Below, in pieces: positions 44,370-57,030 of a DNA stretch of 64,000 nt. Every line of letters starts with the position of its first letter. The first letter of the stretch is position 1. This DNA is from Macrotis lagotis (taxonomy: Eukaryota; Chordata; Mammalia; Peramelemorphia; Peramelidae). The notes below the pieces were generated by a model. It did no database searches and was not told the DNA's origin. It saw only the letters and a list, made by a program, of their open reading frames with translations. Location of the stretch: contig NC_133662.1 in assembly GCF_037893015.1 (NCBI RefSeq), forward strand, positions 273,789,214 to 273,853,213, given 5' to 3'. The position numbers and the translations under genes are program-made.

Positions 44370-44859
44370 AAATTAGGATTGGCCTATATAGCCATACCAG
44401 TGGCACCGATAGGCTGAAAAGTAGGTCATAGCTTGGGCATAGTTCCCAATTGCTCAACACAGAATGAGTAACTTCACAATTTCTCAAACAATGCATCAAT
44501 GGTCCAATTTCCTACCATCCTTTCCCATATTTGTCATTTTCTCCTTCTTTCCTATTTAGCCATTCCATAAGAAAATCATAGCACCTCAGAATAGTTCCAA
44601 ACTGCATTTCTCCCATCAAAAGTGTTGTAGGACATTTAAAAAATATTTAAATAGATTGTAATGATAATCTCATCTGAAAATTGTTTATATCTATTGATCA
44701 TTGATCAATTGGGAAATGGTTCTAATGTTTTATAAATTTGACTCAGTTCTCAATGTCTGAGAAATGAAGTCTTTATCAGAAAAACTTGTTTCAATTTTTC
44801 CCATAGTTATTGCTATCTGTATTTCCTTCCATCCTGTTCCCCCTCCCCCATTTATTCTA
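44370..44859 (-). mobile_element. Old L1 ORF2 fragment (antisense)
   Basis: TTGGGCATAGTTCCCAATTG, ACAATGCATCAATGG, TTTATAAATTTGACTCAGTT and AAAAACTTGTTTCAATTT follow the antisense of L1 ORF2 C-terminal sequence. It has a close paralogue at 62540-62990, part of a larger shared block. Confidence 0.7.
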
Positions 44860-45249
44860 TTTTATCTGACTTTTCACCATGTCCCTCCTCAAAAGTATCA
44901 CATAGAGAGGGACATTGAGATGTAATGACTTGAGAAATCAATGACCAGCTAATCACATATCCAATAAATTGCTGGTAGAATTTTCTCTTCAAAGTTCAGC
45001 ACTGTAGCCTAACAATATAGGATCCTTCTGTGTACTCTCTCTTTTTTCCCATTTAGTTTTCCCACCATTTCTTCTCCAGGAACAAACTATGAACTGTTGT
45101 GGCTAAATATTTTTCTACCTACCTTAAGTTCAAAGGTAGTATATTGAAGCAGTTGCTTTGCTAGTTTTAGGGATGAGCTGCATTTATTTATAAACTTATT
45201 TTTTTGTTTGTTCACATCTTTATTCCTTAGTTTTTCTAGTCACATATAA

Positions 45250-45490
45250 AGATAATTTCCAGAGTATGTTATTTAATCATTTTTTCCAATTACATGAAAA
45301 TAAAAGCTTTAATATTCATTTATGTAAGATTTTTGAGTGGTACATTTTTCTTGCTCCCTTTTCTATCCCCTCCCCTTAAAGCAAGTTATAAAATTTATAT
45401 ATCTTGAACTATGTTAAAGTTATTTCCATATAAGTTGTTGTGAAAGAATCAGAACAAAAGGTAAATTACACAAGAAATATAATATAAAAC
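45250..45490 (-). mobile_element. Old L1 3' end (antisense), unit component
   Basis: ATTTTTTCCAATTACATGAA and AAGAATCAGAACAAAAGG blocks. Compared with 63390-63870 it lacks about 200 b between AAAACA and CATCAGGCCTG. Confidence 0.65.
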
Positions 45491-45859
45491 ATCAGGCCTG
45501 CATCAGAGTCCTTTACTCTTAATCATTCATACTTTGTTTTTGCTATGATCTTCATCCTCAAGGATTCACTGAGATGAAGCCTGAACCTTTCTACCCAAGA
45601 TGCTGGGGGGTACATATAAATCCCTGAATGTACACCTTTGGTGATTAGGAGAGAGATGAGAGTTGTCCTGGGGATGCCATTTTAGAGTGAAAAGCAAGGT
45701 ATGATAGTTCTTTTTTTTTGGATAAAAAATGGACACGTGGGAAGATTTGAAACAGGGTTATTGAAAGAAAAAGATTTGAAGACAGGAGAAGGGCCAAATC
45801 AAAAGCAATTGCAGAATTACAGAGGAGAGATGAACACTACTAGGTCAGGGTCTAATAGA

Positions 45860-46160
45860 GGTGTTATAAAAATGAAAAGAACCTATTTGTACAAAAATAT
45901 TTGTAGCAGTTCTTGTAGTGGTGGCTAATATATGGGTTAGGCTAGAGCCATGCCCATCCATTGGGGGAATGACTGAACAAATAGCAGTGAATGTAATGGA
46001 ATGTTATGGTATTAGAAATGACAAGCAGAAGATGATTTCAGGAAGACCTGGAGAGATTTAAAATGATAGAAATCTGAGTGAGCAGACTCAGGATAACATG
46101 GTAAATAGTAAGAGCAATATTGTACAATGATGAACTGGGAGGGACTTACATAGTTTCTAC
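45860..46160 (+). mobile_element. Old L1 3' end (sense), unit component
   Basis: AAAAATGAAAAGAACC, ACAAAAATATTTGTAGCAG and GCAGAAGATGATTTCAGGAA match 3685-3990. Confidence 0.65.
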
Positions 46161-46929
46161 AAGACTACATCCTATCTACTGGTTTGGGTTTCCTATTTCA
46201 AACTCTTTCTGAAGTTGAATTTACATAGCTCATTAGTCTACAGAGTTCCTTCAGCATGTTCTTACCTTTTTATTCCTTCATAGCACTGATGTTTGCCCCA
46301 CAAGTGACTACTATCTGATAATTTCCATTCAGTTCTTCCAAAATATCTAATGGATTTGCTCCTTTTTCATTTGGTAGCACAGGGTATGCTCACATTCTAA
46401 GTTAGACCAAGCCTTTGGAATCAAACTATTTGGGTCTGGATCTTGTGCATTCTACGAGGACTAGGTGGACTTGTAATATACATTCTCTATATCCCATGAC
46501 CCACTGATGTCCAATTTTCCAATTATGAGAAATGATGGAAGGGAAGCAGTGAGTTCCTGAGTAGAGTGGGATATAAGGCCCATGCATCCTAAGAGAAAGC
46601 ATTGAAACATGTGGTGAGGAGCTTAAGGGAGAGAAGGGACCAGGTCTCTAGTTTGAAGAGTCCTTGGTTTAGTGTTAGGGAGAATTTGAAAGAGATACCT
46701 GAGAGAGAGAGAATACCTCTGGATGAGGAAGAAACCTAAGAAGCCATGGTTTTCAGGGCTAGTTCATATGAGGAACCCATCCATGATGGATGGTATTCAT
46801 TTTGATGAAGATGTCCATGCTTTAGAGGCCTTCAAGCTGAGTATGAGCAATAAGATAGGAGAAGCCCCCATTCTATGATGGGGGCCTGCTTTAGGACCAT
46901 AATTGCCATAGTAAACTGTTGTGGATCCT

Positions 46930-47120
46930 AGGGACCCAATGGCTAGTCCTCTAAGTTTAGACTCAGAACTCCTGAATGCAGACTTAGAAACTGAGTGACT
47001 CTCAGTGACTTGAATGCTGCTTGCCTCAATGTAGTAAAATGAATCATAAAAGCAATATTTTCACAGATTTTATGAGATGCTAATGTTAATGGACCAGAGT
47101 CTGTCATATAGGAGCTTTTA
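46930..47120 (+). mobile_element. MIR SINE remnant, unit component
   Basis: CTGAGTGACTCTCAGTGACTT, GCTTGCCTCAATG and ATGAGATGCTAATGTTAATG; paralogue of 4690-4900. Confidence 0.6.
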
Positions 47121-47324
47121 GAAATGCTTTTTCCCTTCCATCTTCCTTTGACCCTTGTTTAGGCCCCTTGTCTGTTACTGAGTTGAAATTTTAGAAGAAT
47201 ATTTACAGAGGTAAATATTGAAAAGGTAAGAGTCACTGGAGTAAAATTGAAAAGAAATCAAGGAGCTCCATGAGGATATACCATTTAATGATTAGGTAAA
47301 AGCACCTTTGACATTGAGTCTTGA

Positions 47325-47650
47325 GTGAAGGACAGTGACAGTTATTTGGTTAGATAGGTTGTCATTTGGAGGAAGGTTTGGCAGAGTTTGAAGCTAAAAG
47401 ACAAAAGAGGAACAATAAAAATAGGCAACCTGCAATGAGTGAAGGTTTATGAAATAAAAAACCCACTAAAATATTATTGCTTTCTTTTAGGAGGATGGGC
47501 TGCCTCAGGATGAATAGTTGATTCTTCCTCACAAGAAAACTTTTATGGAAAGATAATCACTAGTCTGTCTTATGTCACTGGGTTGTCAGTTATTGGTTGG
47601 GCTAAAGGAACACTGAAGGCTCTTTCAATTCTAACTGTTGATGACATCTT
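47325..47650 (+). mobile_element. CR1/L3-type LINE 3' end
   Basis: TTTTAGGAGGATGGGCTGCC, TATTGGTTGGGCTAAAGG and ACTGAAGGCTCTTTCAATTC. Confidence 0.65.
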
Positions 47651-48372
47651 GGTTTCCTAGGTCACCAACTTTCTCAAACAAGAAGATGAGCCTGTTTAGG
47701 TCTTTCACTCTAATCTGAAGGGGAGATATGGTCTCGTGATTAAACCCAGTATAACATTATCAGAGACTTGTGAAACTTCCAAGTCTTTACTCTCCCAATC
47801 ACTTTACCTTAATCTTTGTGCCTTTTTTGCTTCAAAGGAACATAAAATGAAAAGATAGAAGTTGGGCTTTTGCCATTCATTAGGCTAGAATTCCCACCAG
47901 TCCACTATTATGGTTTATCAATATTGAACTGGGAGTAATGCTGAAGCCCACACGTGAGTTTTGGAAAAGCAGAAATGGGGAAAGTACTAAGTACTGTACT
48001 TTCTCTGGGAGAAAAAAATGGTGATGGGTCAGCATTAGAAAAAAAAGCAGATGGGGAGAAATAAGGAATGTAGTAGAATGAGCTGAGGGAACCAGAGTGG
48101 ATTTATTAGAGATGAATGGAGAGTCTCAAAATGAAACATGTAAAAGGGAACAATGGAGAGTTGAAGGGACAAAGAGACCTGATGCCCTGAGAACTGCAGT
48201 ACCAGGTGATCCCATCCAATGAATTGCTGCTAGGAGTATTTTCTTTTCAAAAACTAAATACTGGAGGAGACTAATGTTTATAATTCAAATGTATAAGAAT
48301 TTTCAAAGAATTCTCTGTCATATAATTATTTTTCCCACTCTCTAATCCAGGCACAAACTATGAACTGCTGTA

Positions 48373-48610
48373 AAAATGGGCCACCTGCAAAGAGTAGAAG
48401 AAAATGAGGTTAAAAAAAGGAGACTCAAAAATTATTCCTTTCCTGGATTAGGATGATCTGCCTCAGGATACGTAGTTGAGTCCTCATCACTAGCAAACTT
48501 TACCCAAAGTGAAACAACTACTTGTTTGTATTGCAGGACTAGGTTTTTAGTTCTTGGTTGGACTAAAGGAACATTTGGTCTCCTCAAATTTGTAATTCTA
48601 TGATGCCTTG
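48373..48610 (+). mobile_element. CR1/L3-type LINE 3' end, left-truncated
   Basis: AAAATGGGCCACCTGCAAAG, TGATCTGCCTCAGGAT, TTGGTTGGACTAAAGGAAC and TAATTCTATG. It joins block A sequence directly at about 48373. Confidence 0.65.
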
Positions 48611-49184
48611 GTATCCTATGTCACCATAGTTGCTGTTGAGATCCTTTGCTGTCATCTGAAGGGGAGACATGCTCTCCTGTTGGAATCCTCTATAACATAT
48701 TGGAGATTTTATACCATTTTGAGTCTTTTTTCTTACAATCCCTTTAACATACTCATTGCTACTCTGCTTTGTTTCAAAGGCACATACAATGACAGAAGAA
48801 AGTTGAGCTTCTGCCCTTCACTGGGCTGAAACCTGATGACCTGAGAAGTGAAGGAGCAGCAGATCACATATCCAATGAATTGCTGGTAGGATGATTTTCT
48901 TTTCAAAGTTCAACACTGAAGGCGACCAAGTTTTATATCTGAACAGTACAAAACTCTTAGGTTTACCCACTTCCAATTATTTTTCCCACCTTATCTACTC
49001 CAGCTAAAAACTATGAAGTTCTATAAACAAATTAATTCTATTTAGGTTCCATTTAAATGTACTAGGTTACATCAGCTCATTTTCTAGGCCCGAGTTTTAG
49101 GAATGGGCTTCATAATTTGTATACTTATTTTTTTTCTGCTTGTTTGTTCATAACTTTATTTTTCCAAGTATGTATGGACATAAT

Positions 49185-49640
49185 TTTAAACATTTATTTT
49201 ATAACATTTTTCTAATTACATGTGAAGTAAAATTTTAATAATCATTTTGTAAGATTTTTGAATCCACAATTTTCTATCTCCCTTCTCTTTTACTCTCCTT
49301 TACAGCAAAACATATAAATTGTATATGAATAATTAAAGTTATTACTGAATAAGTTATGCTCTTAAAGAAGAGTCAGAATAAAAGAGAAGATAATATCATG
49401 AGAGGAAAAATAATATAAAACCTATAACAACTTTTAAATTGTGAAGGTAGCATGCTTTGATCTGCATGGAGATTCCATCTTTCTCTGGATGTGGATGACA
49501 TCACATGTCTTTTAGAATTGCCTTTGCTCACTGCATTCATCAGAAGAGCTTAGTTTAACTTAGTTGATATTTACAGAGTGTTGTTATCGCTGTGTACAAT
49601 ATTGTCCTGTTTCTGCTCACTTCCTTCAGCATCAGGCCTG
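49185..49640 (-). mobile_element. Old L1 3' end (antisense), unit component
   Basis: TTTCTAATTACATGTGAAG, AAAGAAGAGTCAGAATAAAA, GAAGGTAGCATGCTTTGATC and TTTCTGCTCACTTCCTTCAG. Confidence 0.7.
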
Positions 49641-50009
49641 CATCAGAGTCCTTTGATCTCAATCATTCATACCTTGCATTTGGCATGTTTTTCAACCTCA
49701 AGGATTTACTGAAATGAAGACTGAACCTTTTCTGCTAAGATGCTAGGGTCCATATTGATCCCTGAATGGACACCCTTGGTGATCGGGGAGAGATGAGAGT
49801 TGTCCTCAGGATGCCATTTTAGAGGGAAAAGCAAGGTAACAGAGTGTTATTTTTCTTGGATAAAAAATGGACATGTGGGAAGATTCGAACAGGGTTACTG
49901 AAAGAAAGAGATGTGAAGACAATAGAAGAGCCAAATCAAAAACAACTGCAGAATTACAGAGGAAAGATGACCACTACTAGGTCAGGATCCATATGAGGTG
50001 TTAAAAAAA

Positions 50010-50290
50010 GGAAAAGAATCTATTTGTGCAAAAATATTTCTAGCAGTTCTTAGAGTGGTGGCTAATGTTTGGTTCTTAAAGGCATGCCCATCAATTCGGG
50101 GAATGGTTGAATAAAAAAGTGACACTTGAATATAATAGAATATTTTGGCATTAGATATGACATGCAGAAGGTGATTTCAGGAAAACCTGGAGGCCTTTAA
50201 AGTGAAGGAAATTTGTATGAGCAAAACCAGAGGAACACTGCCATCATTAAGAACAATAACATATGATGATTATCTGGAAGTGACTTACCT
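50010..50290 (+). mobile_element. Old L1 3' end (sense), unit component
   Basis: GCAAAAATATTTCTAGCAG, ATCAATTCGGGGAATGGTTG and CAGAAGGTGATTTCAGGAAA. Confidence 0.7.
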
Positions 50291-51059
50291 GCTTTTTGCC
50301 CGACTTACCATTTTTTTAATCTGCTGCTTAGGATTTCCCATTTCCAAATCTTCATGAGGTTGAATTTACATGGCTTATTAGCCTACTAAGTTCCTTCAGC
50401 ATAGTCTTATCTCAGTCTTCCTTCATAGATAGCACTTATGTTTACCCAGCAAGTTACTATTTTCTCCTCCTTCCCTTTCAATTCGGCCATAAAGTCTATT
50501 GGAATTGCTCCTTTATTATTCAGTAGCACAGGGCATGTTTCACATTCCAGTTAAGAACATGACTAGGGAACAGGATGGTTTGGTTCTGAATCTTATGTGT
50601 TCTAAGGGATCCAGATGGACTTATCTATGATCCAGTGATGTCAAGTTTTCCAATTATGACAAATGGTGGAAGGGAAGCAGTGGGATTCTGAGTATAGGAG
50701 GATTTAAGACCAAGACTTCCTAAGAGAGAGCACTGAACTAGGAGGTAAGGGGTTTAAGGGAGAGAAGGAACCAGGCCTGTACTTTGATGAAATCCTGGTT
50801 TATTGTTACCTTTGGTAGGGAGAGGTTCAAAGAGATAGATACTTGAGAGAGAGAATACCTCTGGATGAGGAAGAAACCTAATAAGCCATGGTTTCAGGGC
50901 TAGTTCATAAGAGGATACTATCCATGACAATCCTTCTGAGGAGGATCTAGATGCTTTAAAGGGTTTAAAACTCAGGATGAGTTAACGAGATATGACAGGC
51001 CCCAAAATTGATGATATTCATAGGGCTTGGTTTAGGAGCATAATTTCTGGAATAAGCTA

Positions 51060-51270
51060 TTTTGGATGCTCAGGTCCTAGTGGCTAGAACTTTGGGTTTA
51101 GACAAAGAACTCCTGAATACAGATTTAGATACCAAGTGACCCTGAGCAACTGACTAAAATGCAACTGGCCTCCAATTTTTCCATTGTAAAATGCAACATT
51201 AAAACCCTACTTTCACATATTTTATGACACGCAAAATTTAAAATACCAGAGTCTACCACATAGCAACTTA
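51060..51270 (+). mobile_element. MIR SINE remnant, unit component
   Basis: CCAAGTGACCCTGAGCAACT and TTCACATATTTTATGACACG; paralogue of 4690-4900. Confidence 0.6.
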
Positions 51271-51489
51271 GTGAAATGATTATTCTCTTCCATGTTCCTT
51301 TACCCCTTGATATTCAAACCCCTTCCATGTTATTGGGTTGAAATTTTAGATGAATATTTAGAGAGAATGTAGGAAAGGTAAAGACTAGTAGGTGGAGGAA
51401 AATTGAAAAGAAAGTGAGGAGTTCCCTGAGGATGTACTATTTAATGGGTAGGTGAAAGAGCCTTTGACATGGAGTCTTGAATGAAGAAC

Positions 51490-51820
51490 CAGGAGAAGAG
51501 ATGACAGTTATTTTTATGTGGTTAGATAAGCGGTCATTTGGAGCAGGGTTTGGCACATTTTGAACCAATAGACAAAAGAGGAACAATAAAAATAGGCAAC
51601 CTACAATGAGTAAAAGGTTATGAAACAAAAAAAAATACTCAAAAATTATTACTTTCCTTTAGGAGGATGGTCTGCCTCAGGATGAATTGTTGATTCCTCT
51701 TCACTAAACTAAGGTGGAAAAAACTACTTGTTTGTATTATAGGACTCGGTTTTTAGTTGTTGGTTGGACTAAAGGAACATTAGGTGTCCTCAATTTTTTT
51801 ATTTCATGATGCTTTGGTAG
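51490..51820 (+). mobile_element. CR1/L3-type LINE 3' end
   Basis: CTTTAGGAGGATGGTCTGCC, GTTGGTTGGACTAAAGGAAC and CATGATGCTTTGG. Confidence 0.65.
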
Positions 51821-51979
51821 CCTATGTCACCATAGGTGCTGTTGAGGTCCTTTCATGTCATCTGATGGGGACACATGCTCTCCTGTTGCAACCCTATATC
51901 ACATAGGGAAGATTTTATACAATTTTGAGTCTTTTTTCCTTCCATTCCCTTTAATTTAGTCATTCCTACTCTTCTTTGA

Positions 51980-52287
51980 CTCAAAGGTATATACAGTGAA
52001 AGAAGGAAGTTGAGCTTCTGCCCTTCAGAAGGACCCGCAGATCACATATCCATTGAATTGCTGGTAGGATGATTTTATTTTCAAAGTTAAACATTGGAAG
52101 AAACTAAGTTTTATATCTGAACAGTAAAAGACTCTTCAGTCCAATTACATGCAAAGGAATATTTTAATAATCAGTTTGTAAGATTTTTGAGTCCACTGTT
52201 TTCTTCCTCCCTCCTCTCTTACTCTCCTTTACAGCAAAAATATATTACATGTAAATAATTAATTTAAACTTATTCCCAAAAAAAGTT
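51980..52287 (+). repeat. Composite duplication unit, copy 6, left part
   Basis: Shortened block A (51980-52130) runs straight into the antisense L1 tail (52135 on), so about 600 b of the usual unit is missing here. Confidence 0.7.
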
Positions 52288-52366
52288 ATATTATGAAAGA
52301 AGAATCAGAACAAAAGGGAAGATAACACCATGACAAAAAAATAATATAAAGCATACAACAAGTTTT
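52288..52366. repeat. Long flanking duplication, left copy
   Basis: About 79 b that recur at 57771-57845 with only a few differences, directly at the A-tail side of the L1. The next closest unit copy (about 49370) is much more diverged, so this is best read as a long target-site duplication. Confidence 0.65.
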
Positions 52367-52735
52367 TTAAATTTAAATTTATTTTTATTAAAGATATTAT
52401 TTGAGTTTTACATTTTTCCCCCAGTCTTGCTTCCCTCCCCCCTCCCCCCCCACCGAATGCACTCTGTCAGTCTTTACTTTGTTTCCATGTTGTACCTTGA
52501 TCCAAATTGGGTGTGATGAGAGAGAAATCATATCCTTAAAGAGAAGTCTAAGAGGTAACAAGATCAGACAATAAACTATCTGTTTTTTTTCTAAATTAAA
52601 GGGAATAGTCCTTGCACTTTGTTCAAACTCCACAGCTCCTTATCTGGATACAGATGGCACTCTCCTTTGCAGACAGCCCAAAATTGTTCCCAATTGTTGC
52701 ACTGATGGAATGAGCAAGACTTTCAAGCTTGAACA

Positions 52736-55700
52736 TCACTCCCATGTTGCTGTTAGGGTGTATGGTGTTTTTCTGGTTCTGCTCATCTCACTCAGCATCA
52801 GTTCATGCAAATCCCTCCAGGTTTCCCTGAAATCCTGTCCCTTCTGGTTTCTAATAGAACAATAGTGTTCCATGACATACATATACCACAGTTTGCTAAG
52901 CCATTCCCCAGTTGAAGGACATTTACTGGATTTCCAATTCTTTGACACCACAAACAGGGCTGCTATAAATATTTTTGTACAAGTAATGTTTTTACCCTTT
53001 TTCCTCATCTCTTCAGGGTATAGATCCAGTAGTGGTATTGCTGGGTCAAAGGGTATGTACATTTTTGTTGCCCTTGGGGCATAGTTCCAAATAGCTCTCT
53101 AGAAGGGTTGGATGAGTTCACAGCTCCACCAATAGTGTAATAGAGTCCCAGATTTCCCACATCCCTTCCAACAATAATTATCCTTCCTGGTCATACTGGC
53201 CAATCTGAGAGTCATGAGGTGGTACCTCAGGGAAGCTTTAATTTGCATTTCTCTAATAATTAATGATTTAGAGCATTTTTTCATATGGCTATGGATTACT
53301 TTGATCTCCTAATCTGTAAATTGCCTTTGCATATCCTTTGACCATTTGTCAATTGGGGAATGGCTTTTTGTTTTAAAAATATGACTCAGTTCTCTGTATA
53401 TTTTAGAAATGAGTCCTTTGTCAGAATCATTAGTTGTAAAGATTGTTTCCCAATTTACTACATTTCTTTTGATCTTGGTTACATTGGTTTTATAATTTAA
53501 TGTAATCAAAATCATCTACTTGGTTTTTGGTGATGTTCTCCAACTCTTCCTTAGTCATAAACTGTTCCCCTTTCCATAGATCTGACAGGTAGACTAGTCC
53601 TTGATCTTCTAATTTGCTTATAGTATTGTTTTTTATCTCTATGTCCTGTAACCATTTGGATCTTATCTTGGTAAAGGGTGTGAGGTGTTGGTCTAATCTA
53701 AGTTTCTTCCATACTAACTTCCAATTTTCCCAGCAATTTTTATCAAAGGAGGGAGTTTTTATCCCAATGGCCAGACTCTTTGGGTTTATCAAACAGCAGC
53801 TTACTCTAATCATCTCCTGCTTTTATGCCTAGTCTATTCCACTGGTTTACCACTCTATTTCTTAGTCAGTACCAAACAGTTTTGATGACTGATGCTTTAT
53901 AATATAATTTTAGATTGGGTAGGGCTAAGCCACCTTCTTTTGCACTTTTTTTCATTAAGCTCCTGGCAATTCTTGACTTTTTATTTCTCCATATGAATTT
54001 ACTTACAATTTTTTCTAACTCGTTAAAGTAATTTTTTTGGAATTTTGATTGGTAGGGCACTAAACAGATAGTTTAGTTTTGGTAGAATTGTCATTTTTAT
54101 TATATTAGCTCTACCTATCCATGAGCAGTTGATATTTGCCCAGTTATTTAAATCTAATTTAATTTGTGTGAGAAGTGTTTTATAATTGTTTTCAAAAAGA
54201 TTCTGAGTCTGTCTTGGCAAATAGACTCCCAAATATTTTATATTGTCTGAGGTTACTTTGAATGGGATTTCTCTTTCTAGCTCTTCCTGCTGTTTCTTGC
54301 TAGACATATATAGAAAAGTTGAGGATTTATGAGGGTTTATTTTATAACTTTATAACTTTGCTAAAATTGCTAATTGTTTCCAGTAGATTTTTAGATGATT
54401 TCTTGGGATTCTCTAGGTAGACCATCATGTCATCTGCAAAGAGTGAGCGTTTTGTCTCTTCCTTCCCAATTCTAATTCCTTTAATTTCTTTTTCTTCTCT
54501 AATTGCTGATGCTAACATTTCTAATACAGTATTGAATAGTAGTGGTGATAATGGGCATGCTTGTTTCACCCCTGATCTTATTGGAAATGCCTCTAGCCTC
54601 TCCCCATTGAGTACAATGCTTGTTGATTGTTTCAGATATATACTGCTAATTATTTTAAGCAACAGTCCATTTATTCCTACACTCTCAAGTGTTTTTAATA
54701 GGAATGGATGCTGTATTTTGTCAAAAGCTTTTTCAGCATCTATTGATATGATCATATGATTTCTGATATGTTTGTTGTTGATATAATTGAGTATACTAAT
54801 AGTTTTCCTAATATTGAACCAACCCTGCATTCCTGGAATAAATCCTACTTTATCATAAGGTATTATCCTAGTGATGACTTGTTGTAATCGTTTTGCTAAG
54901 ATTTTATTTAGAATTTTTGCATCTATATTCATCAGGGAGATAGGTCTATAATTTTCTCTTTCTGTTTTAACTCTTCCTGGTTTAGGTAACAGTACCATAT
55001 TGGTTTCGTAGAAAGAGTTAGGCAGAGTTCCATCTTTCCCTATTTTTCCAAAGAGTTTATATAGGATTGGAACCAATTGTTCCTTAAATGTTTGGTAGAA
55101 TTCACTTGTAAATCCATCAGGCCCTGGAGATTTTTTTTAAAGGAGTCCAGTAATGGCTTGTTGAATTTCTTTTTCTGAGATAGGGTTGTTTAGGTATTTA
55201 ATCTCTTTTTCATTTAACCTGGGCAACTTATATTTTTGTAAATATTCATCCATTTCACTTAGATTATCAAATTTATTGGCATAGAGTTGGGCAAAATAAT
55301 TTCAAATTATTACTTTAATTTCCTCCTCATTGGTAGTGAGTTCACCTTTTTCATTTATGATACTAGAAATTTGGCTTTCTTCTTTCTTTTTTAAATTAAA
55401 TTGACCAGAGGTTTATCAATTTTATTGATTTTTTCATAATACCAACTTTTGGCTTTATTTATTAATTCAATAGTTTTTTTTTTTGCTTTCAATTTTATTA
55501 ATTTCTCCTTTAATTTTTAGAATTTCTAATTTGGTACTTAATTGGGGATTTTTGATTTGTTCTTTCTCTAATTTTTTTAGTTGCCTGTGTAGTTCATTGA
55601 TTTCCTCTTTCTCCAATTTATTCATATAAGCATTTAGAGCTATAATATATCCCCTGAGAGTTGCTTTGAATGAATCCCATAGGTTTTGGTATGTTGTTTC

Positions 55701-56262
55701 ATTATTATCATTATTTAGGATAAAATGGAGAATTCTGTCTATGATTTGTTTTTTGGTCCACTCATTTTTTAAAATGAGGTTATTCAGTTTTATGATTCAA
55801 TTTATCTAGATCTGATAGCGGGAGGTTGAGGTCTCCCACTAGTAGAGTTTTGCTGTCTATGTCTTCCTGTAATTCTTTCAGCTTCTCCTCTAAGAATTTG
55901 GGTGCTGTCCCACTGGGTGCATATATATTCAATATTGAAATGACTTTATTGTCTATGGTACCTTTTAGGAGGATAAAGTTTCCTTCCTTATCTCTTTTAA
56001 TGCTATCTATTTTTGCTGTTGCTTTGTCTGAGATAAGGATTGCTACCCCTGCTTTTTTTACTTCAGCTGAAGCAAAATATATTTTGCTCCAACCTTTTAC
56101 CTTTACTCTATATGTATCTCTCTGCTTCAAATGAGTTTCTTGTAAGCAGCATATTGTAGGACTCTGGTTTTTAATCCACTCTGCTATTTGCTTACGTTTT
56201 AAGGGAGAGTTCATCCCATTCACATTCAAGGTTATGATTACTAATTCTTTATTGCCCTCCAT
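52736..56262 (-). pseudogene. L1 ORF2, endonuclease-deleted
   Basis: The start ATG at 56262 gives MEGNKELVIITLNVNGMNSP. The endonuclease runs through LQETHLKQRD, NIYAPSGTAP and LLVGDLNLPLSD, then the sequence jumps near 55795: relative to the other L1 (18685-18953), the KIDHVLG and SDHNTIK motifs are absent. The RT domain is well kept in a 244-codon open stretch (55076-54342) with [33 protein letters not shown] and [10 protein letters not shown]. The C-terminus ends TATWE at 52736. The roughly 269-b loss also shifts the frame, and further breaks lie near 54345, 53840, 53490 and 53290. Confidence 0.92.
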
Positions 56263-57030
56263 GCTATCTTCTGTCTGTTTGTATTTTTCCCCCTTCCCCC
56301 CTTTCATCCATATTCCCCAGTCTTTTGTTTCTGAAAACCACCCCCTTCAGTGTGTTTGCCCTCCTATATCATGCCCTCCCCTTTCCCTTTTTCCCTTTTC
56401 CCTTCCCTTCCTTTTGTTATTTCCCCTTATTTCCCCCACTCCCCTTCCCTTTCTCTGTCCACCCTCCCCCTTTCCCCTTTTAATACTTGTAAGGTTAGAT
56501 GTTTTATAAGTTAACTGAGTATGTGTAGGTTGACTTTAAGCCAAGTCTGATGAGAAGAAGATTCAGGTGTTTCTCCTCTGCTCCCTTCTTCCCCACTATT
56601 ACCATAGGTTTTTTGTACCTCTTAGTGTAATGAGATTTACCCTATTCAATCCCCTCCCTCCTCCCATCTCTTTCCTGTCCCCCTTTTTAGGGCAGTAGTG
56701 TTTTTTTTTAGATCATTCTAAGTCATAGAAAATTCTAAGTGTTTACCCCTTTTAGTTCTCTATATTCTATCAAATAGAGTCAAAATTCCTGAGAGTTATT
56801 AGAATCTTTCTTCCAAGTGGGGTAAAAGCCAGTTGCCTCCCACTAGATAGTAGTCTCATGGATAGGTCATGAATGTCCATCATTTCTGGCTAGGTGTATT
56901 CTCTCTGTTAGAGTTACATTTCTCATGGTTTATGAGAATCTTTTTTTTTTTACTTCCATGCTGGGATATAGCGAGTTTCAACTTACTGGATTGCATTTTT
57001 TTCTTTTACTGCCCCCCCCTTTTTACCTTT
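56263..57030 (-). other. L1 inter-ORF spacer, polypurine
   Basis: 768 b, pyrimidine-rich on plus (56280-56480 of CCCTTTTCCC type), matching the spacer at 17423-18210 in length and composition. Confidence 0.8.

Larger units (their letters stand above)
44860..48372 (+). repeat. Composite duplication unit, copy 4
   Basis: Starts in the distal part of block A, then old antisense L1 end (45250-45490, missing about 200 b that copy 7 keeps), sense L1 end (45860-46160), MIR (46395-46490), spacer, MIR (46930-47120), CR1/L3 end (47325-47650) and a new block A (about 47830-48372). It is closest to copy 7 at its left end. Confidence 0.8.
48373..51980 (+). repeat. Composite duplication unit, copy 5
   Basis: Begins abruptly inside the CR1/L3 end (48373-48610) joined to block A of copy 4, then block A with an internal deletion (48770-49180), antisense L1 (49185-49640), sense L1 (50010-50290), MIR (50560-50660), MIR (51060-51270) and CR1/L3 (51490-51820). 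Block A to block A distance to copy 6 is about 3.21 kb. Confidence 0.8.

Noticed and set aside
46866-46890. Hairpin GCCCCCAT/ATGGGGGC as a candidate microRNA precursor
   Set aside because: Arms are only 8 b and the corresponding positions in other unit copies do not keep them.
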